Part shown: piece after piece, positions 18,435 to 31,303 of the stretch
Layout: each line of letters starts with the position of its first letter
Position numbering within the stretch: position 1 is the stretch's first letter
DNA from: Planctomycetaceae bacterium
Lineage (GTDB): Bacteria > Planctomycetota > Planctomycetia > Planctomycetales > Planctomycetaceae
NCBI GenBank assembly: GCA_021732995.1
Contig: JAKFWA010000088.1
Span: 22,375 to 86,374 of the forward strand
Length of the DNA: 64,000 nucleotides
Direction: 5' to 3'
Position numbers and translations under genes: made by a program
The notes under the pieces: generated by a model
The model's database searches: none
What the model was told of the DNA's origin: nothing
The model's input: only the letters and a program-made list of their open reading frames with translations

Positions 18435-19760
18435 ATGAACGAACCCGACCACACGCCATCCAAATGCCGGTATGTTGTCGTCGGGCTGTTCTGCTTCATG
18501 GCGGCCATTGCCTATCTGAGCCGCAATGCGATCTCGGTCTTCGCGGCGGATGAAACATTCGTCGCCGAGTTCCGCCAGAGTGACATGAACGCAGACGCCA
18601 CGACTCAGGCGCTCAGCCACGTGATGTCGGCGTTCTTCTGGTCGTACGCGTTACTGCAGATTCCGTTTGGCTGGCTGGGTCAGCGTTTCGGCACGCGAGC
18701 GATGCTTAGCGCTTACATGGGTGCCTGCGGAGTACTCACGCTAGCCATGGGCCTGTCCACCACGATCGTGATTCTGGCGGTCGTTCAGGCTCTGCTGGGA
18801 GCAACCCAAGCCGGGATGCTGCCCACCGCCATGCGATCGGTGGCCGACTGGGTCCCCACCACTCGCCGCGGCTGGGTGTCCGGCCTGATCGCCGCCTGCA
18901 TGCAGATTGGCGGAGCCATTGCTTCGTCTCTGACCGGGTATCTGGCGGAACAGGGTTACTCGTGGCGCCAAACCCTCGCTTTCTACTCGGCCCCCGCTTT
19001 GTTGTGGGCGTTCAGCTTCGTCGTCTGGTTTCGCAACCAGCCGGAGCAACATGCTGGTGTGACGCCCGGCGAGCTCATCATCATTCGCGCCGGCCGGACA
19101 GAGCCTGCGACCTCGACTCCACAAGAACGCACCAATTGGGCCGGGATCGTCACCTGCGGAGCGTTATGGGCCATCAACGCTCAGCAGTTCTTCCGGGCCG
19201 CTGGCTACATCTTCTTTGCGACCTGGTTTCCCAAGTTTCTGCGCGAGACCTATCACGTGAGCCTCGGCGAGGCCGGGCTGCTGTCCAGCTTGCCTCTGAT
19301 CACAATTCTATTGGGCAGTACCTCAGGTGGCTGGCTCGCAGACCACCTGCTGAAGCGAACTAACAGCCGAGCGATCGCGCGCAAGCTTGTCGCCAGCGTC
19401 TCACTGATTACGTGCTCACTGTTGATTGCGGGAGCTTACTGGGCTCCCACTGCTGAGGTCGCCATCGTCATGATCTCCTGCGGTACTTTCTTCTCGGGGG
19501 TGGCTGGTCCGTGTGCGTTCGCTCAGACCATCGACATCGCTGGCCGGCAAGTTCCTGTCGTGTTTGGGATGATGAACATGCTGGGTAACATAGGCGCCGC
19601 GATCTGCCCGCCGATCGTGACTGCCTTTGCCGCTAAAACGCAAAGCTGGTCCAGTGTGCTCTTCCTGTTTGGGGCGATCTATTTCGCAGGTGGGTTGAGC
19701 TGGCTGTTTCTCGATGCCGAGCAACGACTTAGCTCCGTTGAAAGCACCAAGGACGCCTGA
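18435..19760 (+). CDS. MFS transporter, anion:cation symporter type
   Basis: A 441-residue transporter with about 12 hydrophobic helices. The loop-2/3 motif is GWLGQRFGTR near 75-85 and the second-half equivalent is GGWLADHLLKR near 297. The arrangement resembles hexuronate, glucarate and glycerol-3-phosphate transporters of the ACS family, and it is similar to the truncated transporter at the start of the window. It follows the TPR gene by 17 bases and probably shares its transcript. The transported compound is not identifiable. Confidence 0.88.
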   Translation: MNEPDHTPSKCRYVVVGLFCFMAAIAYLSRNAISVFAADETFVAEFRQSDMNADATTQALSHVMSAFFWSYALLQIPFGWLGQRFGTRAMLSAYMGACGVLTLAMGLSTTIVILAVVQALLGATQAGMLPTAMRSVADWVPTTRRGWVSGLIAACMQIGGAIASSLTGYLAEQGYSWRQTLAFYSAPALLWAFSFVVWFRNQPEQHAGVTPGELIIIRAGRTEPATSTPQERTNWAGIVTCGALWAINAQQFFRAAGYIFFATWFPKFLRETYHVSLGEAGLLSSLPLITILLGSTSGGWLADHLLKRTNSRAIARKLVASVSLITCSLLIAGAYWAPTAEVAIVMISCGTFFSGVAGPCAFAQTIDIAGRQVPVVFGMMNMLGNIGAAICPPIVTAFAAKTQSWSSVLFLFGAIYFAGGLSWLFLDAEQRLSSVESTKDA

Positions 19761-19853
19761 ACCTCGCTGCCGGAAACGACTCAGCGAATGCCCCGATAGT
19801 CCACTGGAGCAGGCTGGGCTCAAAGGTTTGCAGCCGGAATGAGCCCCTGAAAC

Positions 19854-19882
19854 TTGACCCTGTGACTGGCCGACTTTAATTT
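19854..19882 (+). promoter_or_regulatory. Candidate sigma70-type promoter for the LysR gene
   Basis: TTGACC at 19854-19859 and TAATTT at 19877-19882 are separated by exactly 17 bases. They lie 64 bases upstream of the LysR start codon, in an otherwise gene-free stretch after the MFS gene. LysR genes are often autoregulated at such a site. Confidence 0.4.
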
Positions 19883-19946
19883 GCATCGCTTCCCCCAATA
19901 CTGGGCAGGAGCGATCATTAGTACCTGCTTATCTTAGATCACAGCA

Positions 19947-20921
19947 ATGTTCGTGCGGACGGTTGAACTTTTTCTGGATGTGGCCAGTTGCCGGAGCTTC
20001 TCCAAGGCAGCAGACGCCAACGGTATTTCCCAGTCGTCCGTCAGCCAGTCTGTCGCTCAACTGGAAAAACGACTCGGCGTTGAACTCATCGATCGCACGA
20101 AGCGCCCATTAGAGTTAACCGCAGCCGGACAGCGTTATTTTGAAGGTTGCCGCGAATTACTGGACCAGTCGCGCGAACTCGAAGATTCTGTGCAGAGCAT
20201 CGCCAACAAGGTCACCGGGCGGCTGCGAGTTGCAGCGATCTATTCTGTCGGACTGAGTCAGTTGGACCGCTACGTCGGTCACTTCCAGCGGCTGTTCCCG
20301 GAAGTCGAACTGCACGTGGACTTCCTTCATCCCGAAGAAGTTTACGACCGTGTCCGCAGCGATATGGCCGACCTCGGTCTGGTATCGTTCCCGCGTGAAG
20401 GCGGTGAATTTGCCTGCATTCCTTGGCAGGAAGAGCGTTTTGTGGCCGTGGTTCCGCCGGGTCACCCGTTCGCCCTGAGGGCTCAGGCGGGAGTTGCAAA
20501 ACTGGAAGTCACCGAGTTGGATGGCCAGACATTTGTGGCCCTGACGTCCGACCTGAAAGTGCGTCGCGAGACCGATCGCTGGTTCAAGCAGTACAAGATC
20601 AACGTGAAGGTCGCCTTCGAATTCGACAACATTGAAACCGTGCGTCGCGCGGTTGAGGACGGCCTCGGGATGGCTCTGCTGCCTGCCCCGACGGTTGCAC
20701 GCAGCGTAGAGACTGGCACACTCATCCAGTTGGAACTCACGGACGTCGATTGGATCCGTCCGCTGGGCGTCATTCACAAGCGCCATCGACGCCTCAGCAA
20801 CGCAGCAGAAAGCTTTATCAAACTCCTGAAAGAAAACCCGGAAGACCTTCCGAAGCCCGAACCTGCGGCGGCTCATTCGGATCGGAAGAGGAATGCGCGG
20901 CGCCCTAAAGCGTCGGCTTGA
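19947..20921 (+). CDS. LysR-type transcriptional regulator
   Basis: A 324-residue regulator. The N-terminal winged helix-turn-helix (VELFLDVASCRSFSKAADAN...SQSVAQLEKRLGVELIDRTKR, residues 6-55) is typical of LysR proteins, followed by the linker helix and a type-2 periplasmic-binding-like effector domain (about 91-300). The C-terminus has a basic tail (SDRKRNARRPKASA). It lies 101 bases upstream of gltB in the same direction. By analogy with GltC of Bacillus subtilis, a LysR activator of gltAB, it may regulate the glutamate synthase genes, but this is inference from position only. Confidence 0.9.
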   Translation: MFVRTVELFLDVASCRSFSKAADANGISQSSVSQSVAQLEKRLGVELIDRTKRPLELTAAGQRYFEGCRELLDQSRELEDSVQSIANKVTGRLRVAAIYSVGLSQLDRYVGHFQRLFPEVELHVDFLHPEEVYDRVRSDMADLGLVSFPREGGEFACIPWQEERFVAVVPPGHPFALRAQAGVAKLEVTELDGQTFVALTSDLKVRRETDRWFKQYKINVKVAFEFDNIETVRRAVEDGLGMALLPAPTVARSVETGTLIQLELTDVDWIRPLGVIHKRHRRLSNAAESFIKLLKENPEDLPKPEPAAAHSDRKRNARRPKASA

Positions 20922-21022
20922 CACCCAGTCGTGCTCGACGGTGATCAAGCCACCCAGTCGCGCCCCGTTTAATACACATTAACCAATACACTTCGCGTCA
21001 GTCGGATCTTGAGATAATTACA

Positions 21023-25624
<4,602 letters not shown>

Positions 25625-25745
25625 GCGAGAGACAGGTTGGCTATCGACTGGGACATAAAAGTTGCCTCGACCCACGAATCAGAGGTCGAGTTCACGATAC
25701 GGAATCAACTGCAAGACTGACGTACTGAGAAAGTGAGTGACTGAG

Positions 25746-27269
25746 ATGGGAGACCCACGGGGTTTCATGACTGTGACTCGGCAGACGCCGCACGAGCGGG
25801 CGCCGCAGGAACGCATTCTGGACTGGAATGAATTCCATGAGCACATGTCCGAAGACGCATTGAAGCAGCAGGGTTCGCGGTGCATGGATTGTGGTATTCC
25901 GTTCTGTCACACCGGTGGCATGCTGAAGGGAATGGCAACGGGGTGCCCGGTCAACAACCTGATTCCCGAATGGAACGATCTGGTCTATCGCGGCCACTGG
26001 CGTGAGGCCCTGGACCGCCTGCACAAGACCAACAACTTCCCGGAGTTCACCGGTCGGGTCTGCCCGGCTCCGTGCGAAGGCGCCTGCTGCCTCGGCATCA
26101 TTGAGCCTGCCGTCACGATCAAGAACATTGAGTGTTCCATCATCGATCACGGCTGGGAGAACGGCTGGGTCGTGCCAAATGGACCGACGTCGCGCACCGG
26201 CAAGAAGGTGGCGGTTGTCGGCTCTGGTCCGTCGGGTCTGGCCTGTGCGGCTCAGTTGAATGCGGCTGGTCACGAAGTCACGGTCTTCGAGCGTGCTGAT
26301 CGTATCGGCGGCCTGCTGATGTACGGCATTCCGAACATGAAGCTCGACAAACGCGAAGTCGTGCAGCGTCGAGTCGACCTGATGGCCGCTGAAGGCATCA
26401 AGTTCGTCACCAACACGGAAATCGGCAAGACACTGCCGGCAAAGCAGTTGATGAAGGACTTCGACGCCGTCGTGTTCTGCGTTGGAGCCACTAAGCCGAA
26501 CGACTTCTTCGCCAAGACTCCGGGGCGTAACTCGGGTGGCATTCACATGGCGATGGAGTTCCTCACGAAGAACACCAAAAGCCTGCTCGATTCTGGACAC
26601 ACCGACGGCAATTACATCAGCGCCAAAGACAAGCACGTGATCGTGATTGGTGGTGGCGATACCGGTACGGACTGCATTGGCACATCATTGCGCCATGGCT
26701 GTAAGAGCCTGGTGACGTTTGAAATTGTGCCGCGTTCACCAGATGAACGAGCCGCCAACAACCCGTGGCCCGAATGGCCGAAGATCTTCCGTGTCGACTA
26801 CGGCCACGCGGAGGCCGCGGCGAAATTCGATTACTCGCAAGTCGCGAACAAGCAATACGCGAACGACCCGCGCGAATTCGCAATTCAAACGTCCGAGTTC
26901 CTCACTGACGACCAAGGTCACGTTCGCGGTCTGAAGACCGTGCGCGTCGACTGGAGCAAGAAGGCCGAAAACGGTGCTCCGTTCACGGTCGTTCCGGGCT
27001 CTGAGCAAGAGTGGCCAGCCGACCTGGTACTGTTCGCGCTGGGCTTTAGCGGTCCTGAACAAGTCATCGCTCAGGAGCTGGGGCTCGAAGTTGATCCTCG
27101 ATCTAACTTCAAAGCCGAATACGGCAACTATGCCACCAGCATTCCGAAGGTCTTCGCGGCCGGTGACTGCCGTCGAGGACAGAGCCTCGTCGTGTGGGCC
27201 ATCAACGAAGGCCGTGAAGCCGCTCGCGAATGCGATCGCTTCCTGATGGGCTCTACCAAGCTGCCATAA
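25746..27269 (+). CDS. gltD: Glutamate synthase (NADPH-type), small subunit
   Basis: A 507-residue beta subunit that supplies electrons from NAD(P)H through FAD to GltB. The N-terminus MGDPRGFM is the family start, so ATG 25746 is preferred over GTG 25737. An N-terminal Fe-S domain has cysteines in [10 protein letters not shown] and [13 protein letters not shown]; the first nucleotide-binding motif is [12 protein letters not shown] near 152 and the second is [11 protein letters not shown] near 300. The C-terminus has the FAD-contacting [16 protein letters not shown]. It forms the usual gltBD pair. Confidence 0.96.
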   Translation: MGDPRGFMTVTRQTPHERAPQERILDWNEFHEHMSEDALKQQGSRCMDCGIPFCHTGGMLKGMATGCPVNNLIPEWNDLVYRGHWREALDRLHKTNNFPEFTGRVCPAPCEGACCLGIIEPAVTIKNIECSIIDHGWENGWVVPNGPTSRTGKKVAVVGSGPSGLACAAQLNAAGHEVTVFERADRIGGLLMYGIPNMKLDKREVVQRRVDLMAAEGIKFVTNTEIGKTLPAKQLMKDFDAVVFCVGATKPNDFFAKTPGRNSGGIHMAMEFLTKNTKSLLDSGHTDGNYISAKDKHVIVIGGGDTGTDCIGTSLRHGCKSLVTFEIVPRSPDERAANNPWPEWPKIFRVDYGHAEAAAKFDYSQVANKQYANDPREFAIQTSEFLTDDQGHVRGLKTVRVDWSKKAENGAPFTVVPGSEQEWPADLVLFALGFSGPEQVIAQELGLEVDPRSNFKAEYGNYATSIPKVFAAGDCRRGQSLVVWAINEGREAARECDRFLMGSTKLP

Positions 27270-27289
27270 GTTGTTGTCTCTGATTTCCG

Positions 27290-27325
27290 GTTGAGGCGTC
27301 ATCCATCAATCGATGACGCCTCAAC
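27290..27325 (+). terminator. 14-bp hairpin downstream of gltD
   Basis: gttgaggcgtcatc (27290-27303) pairs perfectly with gatgacgcctcaac (27312-27325) across an eight-base loop, 20 bases after the gltD stop. There is no U-run, so it is either a poor intrinsic terminator or an mRNA-end stabiliser. Confidence 0.55.
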
Positions 27326-27343
27326 TGCGAGCCGGAAGGTTCA

Positions 27344-27847
27344 ATGAGTGCTCCGAATCCTGAATCCGGTTCAATCCCGCCCCCGCGTTCTCAAGGCGTC
27401 CCCGGCAAATGGGTGATTGCCGGTATGTTCGCGTTTGGAATCGCCGCCACACTCTCACTGTGGGTGTACTGGTACTTTCATTCGGGACCATTTCATCCGC
27501 TGCAGAAGGCCATCGCCGCTGAGTTCCCAAAGTCGATTCCGCGTGTCGACGGCGGCCAACGACGCATGCACAAAGGCGGCCCGCGCCTGATTTGGGTCAT
27601 CCTGCGCGTCCCCTTCAAACCGGAAGAAGAGGAAGAGCGCAGTCAGGAAGTCGTTGACCGCGTTGTCGAACTGACTCGCGGGCACTTGACCATGTCTGAC
27701 TGGGATCAGCTCAACCTGCGGCTGTTTTACGGTGAGCCAGAGCGTGTCATTCACTCGAAAGACTTTCAGCTACCTCTGAACGCACCCGTTGAGCCTGCGA
27801 AAGTCGAAACTCCAGCGGCGGAATCAGCAACGAAGTCTGACGAGTAA
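27344..27847 (+). CDS. Single-pass membrane protein, unknown function
   Basis: A 167-residue protein with a Pro-rich N-terminus, one transmembrane helix near 23-44 (WVIAGMFAFGIAATLSLWVYWYF) and a soluble domain ending in a low-complexity Glu/Ala/Pro tail. The soluble domain has a positively charged start (GGQRRMHKGGPRLIWVILRVPF) and alternates strand-like and helix-like segments. No family is recognised. GGAAGG lies six bases before ATG 27344. Its stop codon is the first triplet of a dispersed palindromic repeat. Confidence 0.75.
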   Translation: MSAPNPESGSIPPPRSQGVPGKWVIAGMFAFGIAATLSLWVYWYFHSGPFHPLQKAIAAEFPKSIPRVDGGQRRMHKGGPRLIWVILRVPFKPEEEEERSQEVVDRVVELTRGHLTMSDWDQLNLRLFYGEPERVIHSKDFQLPLNAPVEPAKVETPAAESATKSDE

Positions 27848-27892
27848 GCCGGACAAGTTCGTCCGGCTGTCGGACAGGATTGTCCGACCTAC
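27846..27892 (+). repeat. Dispersed double-palindrome repeat, intact copy 1
   Basis: Two palindromes in tandem: gccggacaagttcgtccggc and gtcggacaggattgtccgac, followed by ctac. Near-identical sequence is found on the other strand at 43057-43104, and the second half alone at 55971-55994. Placement immediately after a stop codon suggests a REP-like element at the mRNA end. Confidence 0.75.
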
Positions 27893-27937
27893 GATACAAA
27901 GCTGCGAGCATCACAGCAGAGCCGCCCTGCTCCACGC

Positions 27938-28204
27938 CTATCGAGGTTGAAATCCCATCAGCTTGTACTGGCTGAACTCCATGGTGGACTGCATCTTCAC
28001 GCTAATGATGCCGGAATATGCCACCATCACTTTGCGGGCACCGGTCGCGTCCGGGCGGTCACGTTCCAACACCAGTAGACCGGGCGAGGTCATGAAGTTA
28101 ACGAAGGTGACGTTGTCGCCGGAACTCGTAATGACCATGCCTTCCTTCGGAATTGCATTCGGCCACGTTTCGAAGAGTTTCTGCCACGCCTGAGCTGCAT
28201 CCAT
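27938..28204 (-). CDS. Small conserved-looking protein, unknown function
   Basis: An 88-residue protein beginning MDAAQAWQKLFETWPNAIPKEGMV, with GGAGG seven bases upstream of ATG 28204, an excellent ribosome site that rules against the longer frame to 28276. The sequence reads as several strands (VITSSGDNVTFVNFM, GLLVLERDRP, KVMVAYSGIISVKM), consistent with a small beta-barrel. No known family is recognised. It lies just downstream of the tRNA-Glu terminator, so it must have its own promoter or depend on read-through. Confidence 0.75.
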   Translation of the reverse strand: MDAAQAWQKLFETWPNAIPKEGMVITSSGDNVTFVNFMTSPGLLVLERDRPDATGARKVMVAYSGIISVKMQSTMEFSQYKLMGFQPR

Positions 28205-28224
28205 CGCAACCTCCGTTGTCACTC

Positions 28225-28260
28225 GACATAAAAAAAGCCCGAGCCAAAAGCTCGGGCTTT
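28225..28260 (-). terminator. Intrinsic terminator downstream of tRNA-Glu
   Basis: On the minus strand aaagcccgag pairs with ctcgggcttt (28234-28243 with 28251-28260) over a seven-base loop, followed by a run of T. It is eight bases past the tRNA 3' end, the classic position and shape. Confidence 0.85.
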
Positions 28261-28267
28261 CGTAGAG

Positions 28268-28342
28268 TGACCCCAAGGGGATTCGAACCCCTGTTACCGG
28301 AATGAAAATCCGATGTCCTAGGCCTGACTAGACGATGGGGCC
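28268..28342 (-). tRNA. tRNA-Glu (anticodon TTC)
   Basis: The minus strand gives a 75-base cloverleaf. The acceptor stem GGCCCCA pairs with TGGGGTC, with discriminator A. The D arm contains CTAGTCAGGCCTAGGAC. The anticodon stem TCGGA/TCCGG encloses loop TTTTCAT (anticodon TTC), and the T arm is CAGGGGTTCGAATCCCCTT. CCA is not encoded. A promoter at 28355-28382 and a terminator at 28225-28260 flank it. Confidence 0.95.
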
Positions 28343-28354
28343 AACGCGGGGCGT

Positions 28355-28382
28355 AAGTTAGTTAGAGCCAAAATCCTGTCAA
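28355..28382 (-). promoter_or_regulatory. tRNA-Glu promoter
   Basis: Minus strand: TTGACA (28382-28377), a 16-base spacer and TAACTT (28360-28355), followed by the GC-rich discriminator ACGCCCCGCG right before the tRNA. The block gggcgtaagttagt (plus strand) is identical to the one ahead of tRNA-His at 41860. Confidence 0.65.
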
Positions 28383-28512
28383 CGCCACCTGCGGGCGGCT
28401 GGCCGAAAAATCTCACTTGGAAGATTCTCGAAGCCCGCGGAATCTGTTTTTACGTCAAGTTAAGTGCATTCAGAAGTCCGTATTCGCAAAGACATTGACG
28501 CAAAAGAACCGG

Positions 28513-28908
28513 TCACCCCTTAGAATTCGCCGCCAGAGCCTCGTGAATGGCAGCCACCAGTTGAGCAGTCTCGCAAGGTTTCTCCAAAACAGTGATCGCC
28601 CCCAGACGCATCGCTTTCACAGTAACAGACACATCCGCGAATCCGCTGACGATGATTGTCGGGACTCGCAGCTTGCGAGCGGCAAGCGCCGCCTGCAGGT
28701 CGGTGCCACTCATACCGGTCATCCGCAGGTCCGAAACGATACAGACGCGACGCGTGGGCACTACGGATTCCAGCCACAACGAATCATCAAGCAGTCTCTC
28801 GGCCGAAGCATAAGCACGAGCTTCCATACCCAGACTCTCCACGAGCGCGCTGACGGACTCCCGCACCATCTGGTCGTCGTCGACAATCAAGACGATATCA
28901 CTAACCAT
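28513..28908 (-). CDS. Single-domain response regulator (receiver only)
   Basis: 131 residues, all receiver domain. The acidic pair is Asp10-Asp11 (LIVDDDQ), the phospho-acceptor is Asp60 (CIVSDLRMTGMSG), the switch Ser is 88 (IIVSGF) and the conserved Lys is 110 (LEKPC). The sequence is FixJ-like, but the DNA-binding LuxR-type domain is absent and the gene stops cleanly. It starts 42 bases after the histidine kinase stop, so the pair is one transcript. Output must go through protein contact or phosphotransfer. Confidence 0.9.
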   Translation of the reverse strand: MVSDIVLIVDDDQMVRESVSALVESLGMEARAYASAERLLDDSLWLESVVPTRRVCIVSDLRMTGMSGTDLQAALAARKLRVPTIIVSGFADVSVTVKAMRLGAITVLEKPCETAQLVAAIHEALAANSKG

Positions 28909-28950
28909 CACAAATGACCCTTTGTCCTCGCGACATCGTCGGGAGGTGAA

Positions 28951-30981
28951 TCATTTATCCGCACTTTGAGTCGGCAACTTCACGGAAAAGCAGCATCCCT
29001 GCGCAGGACTATTCGCAACGGTGATGAAACCACCATGTGCCTCCACAATCTTGCGGCTGACCGCCAGTCCAATCCCCATTCCGTCAGGTTTGGTGGTGAA
29101 GAATGCGTCAAAGACGCGCGACAGATTTTCCGGTCGAATTCCGGGACCGTTGTCAGACACCAGAAGTTCGACACACGTATCTGCGGCGCGCGTCGCAACT
29201 CGAATGCGGCGGCCATCCGCCATTCGTTCCTGCAAAGCTTCACAGGAATTCCGCAACAAGTTGACAAGCACCTGCTGCAGTTGAGTTCGATCACCTTGCA
29301 CCAGAGGCAACGCTTCCGAAAGCTCATGATCGATCTCAACTCGCGACTTGCGTGCTTCGAATTCGATCAGAGCTTCTGACTCACGGACCAGCTCGTTGAG
29401 GTCACACGTTGATCGATGCGGCTGTGTGTTGCGAGCGAAACTTCGCAGCCGATCGATGATGATCTTCGTGCGCAGCGACTCTGTCTCAATTTTCTGTACC
29501 CACTCGAGTGCCTTGGTTGGCGTGCTTTCGCCAAGTCGCCGCAAGACGGTCTGACACGCGGCCGCAAAGTTGGTGATCGCCGTCAACGGTTGCGTGATCT
29601 CGTGAGCGATGCCCGCCGCCATCTCACCCATCGTTGTCAGACGGCCGACGTGTGCCAGTTGAGCTTCCTGCTGCCGTAGCTTTTCTTCCACCTCAACACG
29701 CGCGGTGATGTCGTACACAAAGAGCATCAGGCCACAGACATCGCCGCTGTCGTCCCGCATCGGCACTTTATCCACCAGCACCCAGCGTTTGCGGTCGCCA
29801 ACGTTGTAGAATTCCACTGACCCAAGCAGGGGCTGCCCCGTGCGAATCGCATCGAGACTCTGTTGGTGTCGCAACTTCGGGTCGTCCCAGAACGGCGCGA
29901 GCGTCTCGACTGTGCCACCGCGCATCTGCTCATCACTGACCCCGGTCAGTCGTTGGGAGAACAAGTTGTGTCGTATCGCCTTCGCATCGACATCGACATA
30001 AATCACTTGAGCCTGCACGGCATCCAGCAGCGATTGCAGTTCGCGGCGTTGTCGGGTGGATTCCGCTTCCGCTCGCTTGCGAGCAGTGATGTCCAGAACG
30101 ATGCCAAAGTAGCCCGCGAACACCCCGGTGTCATCGAAGCGCGCCACGGCGTGCTCGTAGACCGATCCATACTCGCTCTCATACCGCCAGATCTGGTACT
30201 CAATTTCATAGTCGCGATGCAAAGCCATCGCGGTAGCGATGGACACACTGCGGATCGCCCGGTCATCCGGGTGAACGAATTCTGCCCACTGCTCGGTCGT
30301 GGCATCGGTGAGTGGCAAACCCAGGAATCGGGCACCAGACCCCTGCAGGAACGTGGCCTTTCCCCCGACGTCCGTCATCCACATCGCCAGCGGCGCAATG
30401 TTGGCAAATTGACGAAACTGCTCCTCGATAGTGCGACGACGTTGTTCCTCCAGGTTGCGTTCGATCGATCCCGCGAGGGTGTCAGCCGCCGATTGCAACG
30501 CCTCAATCACCGCCGCTGGCCATTCACGTTCGTTGTGACAGTCTTCGAAGCCGATCAGCCCGTACGGAGTGCCATGTACACAGACTGGCAGGAGAATGAA
30601 CGAGCGGATGTCCTGCGACTGCATCATCTCGCGAGCTGGCGAGGGCAGTTCGCGCACCAGGCGATGCACGGGCAGCCCCTTCGCCAGAGCTGGCAGAAAC
30701 TCTTCAAATCCTGAACCGCGAATCGCGAACGATTGAAACTCGGGCCGATCAATTTGCGCGGCAACACCGTCCGCCACCCACTCCCAGTATTGATGCAGCA
30801 GCCAATCCTGCTCATCGTCTTGGCGCTGAATCGTCGAGAAGTGGCTGCGGTCGGCACAGATCGCCCGAGCTAAATCATCCAGCACTTCCCGCAGCACGCA
30901 TTCCCAGTCGTGATTGCGGACGAATCGCGAGGCCGCCCGGCAGGCTGCCACGAGAACCGCGTCGCGCTGAGGATCGCTCAC
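28951..30981 (-). CDS. Soluble sensor histidine kinase, GAF-PAS-PAS-HisKA-HATPase
   Basis: A 676-residue kinase with no transmembrane segment, so it senses cytoplasmic signals. A GAF-like domain spans about 20-175, PAS domains about 190-300 (ending VLDITARKRAEAE) and 315-430 (ending FVYDITARVEVEE). HisKA follows with the phospho-acceptor His460 in MAAGIAHEITQPLTAI. The ATPase motifs are N box LVNLLRNSCEAL near 572, G1 SDNGPGI near 609 and G2 GMGIGLAVSRKIV near 634. It resembles FixL/TodS-type kinases. GTG start. The cognate receiver follows. Confidence 0.93.
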   Translation of the reverse strand: MSDPQRDAVLVAACRAASRFVRNHDWECVLREVLDDLARAICADRSHFSTIQRQDDEQDWLLHQYWEWVADGVAAQIDRPEFQSFAIRGSGFEEFLPALAKGLPVHRLVRELPSPAREMMQSQDIRSFILLPVCVHGTPYGLIGFEDCHNEREWPAAVIEALQSAADTLAGSIERNLEEQRRRTIEEQFRQFANIAPLAMWMTDVGGKATFLQGSGARFLGLPLTDATTEQWAEFVHPDDRAIRSVSIATAMALHRDYEIEYQIWRYESEYGSVYEHAVARFDDTGVFAGYFGIVLDITARKRAEAESTRQRRELQSLLDAVQAQVIYVDVDAKAIRHNLFSQRLTGVSDEQMRGGTVETLAPFWDDPKLRHQQSLDAIRTGQPLLGSVEFYNVGDRKRWVLVDKVPMRDDSGDVCGLMLFVYDITARVEVEEKLRQQEAQLAHVGRLTTMGEMAAGIAHEITQPLTAITNFAAACQTVLRRLGESTPTKALEWVQKIETESLRTKIIIDRLRSFARNTQPHRSTCDLNELVRESEALIEFEARKSRVEIDHELSEALPLVQGDRTQLQQVLVNLLRNSCEALQERMADGRRIRVATRAADTCVELLVSDNGPGIRPENLSRVFDAFFTTKPDGMGIGLAVSRKIVEAHGGFITVANSPAQGCCFSVKLPTQSADK

Positions 30982-31303
30982 CGAACTACTTGCGTTACCG
31001 GTAGCGGGCGCTGTGGAAAGAGGAACTGTCGCCTGAATTTGGATGTTCCAGTTCGTGAATCAGCCAAAAGGGATGAGACGAGCGTCGGTCGTGCGGACTC
31101 ATAGCGGCGTTCAATTTCGATGGCAATATGTGAACTATCGAGCCAGACGTTGCAGGTGGGGTTTCGGAAGGAACCTCTCTTCACGGTTTTCTCCCACATT
31201 GCCGCAGACCGCCGCTGCCTCAGCCTGGGTATGACCTTAGACTCGATTCTTGAAGTACAAGTCAGTTATCTTTGATGCGTCCGGCGGCCCACCCAGGGGA
31301 CTC
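30982..31303. other. Divergent intergenic region
   Basis: 322 bases between the histidine kinase (minus) and the second DUF1549/DUF1553 gene (plus). It must hold both promoters. I see no convincing hexamer pair, repeat or small gene in it. Confidence 0.5.

Noticed and set aside
31250..31303. Longer N-terminus for the second DUF1549/DUF1553 protein
   Set aside because: The TTG at 31250 would place 18 non-signal residues before the next start, and later ATG or GTG codons have good ribosome sites.
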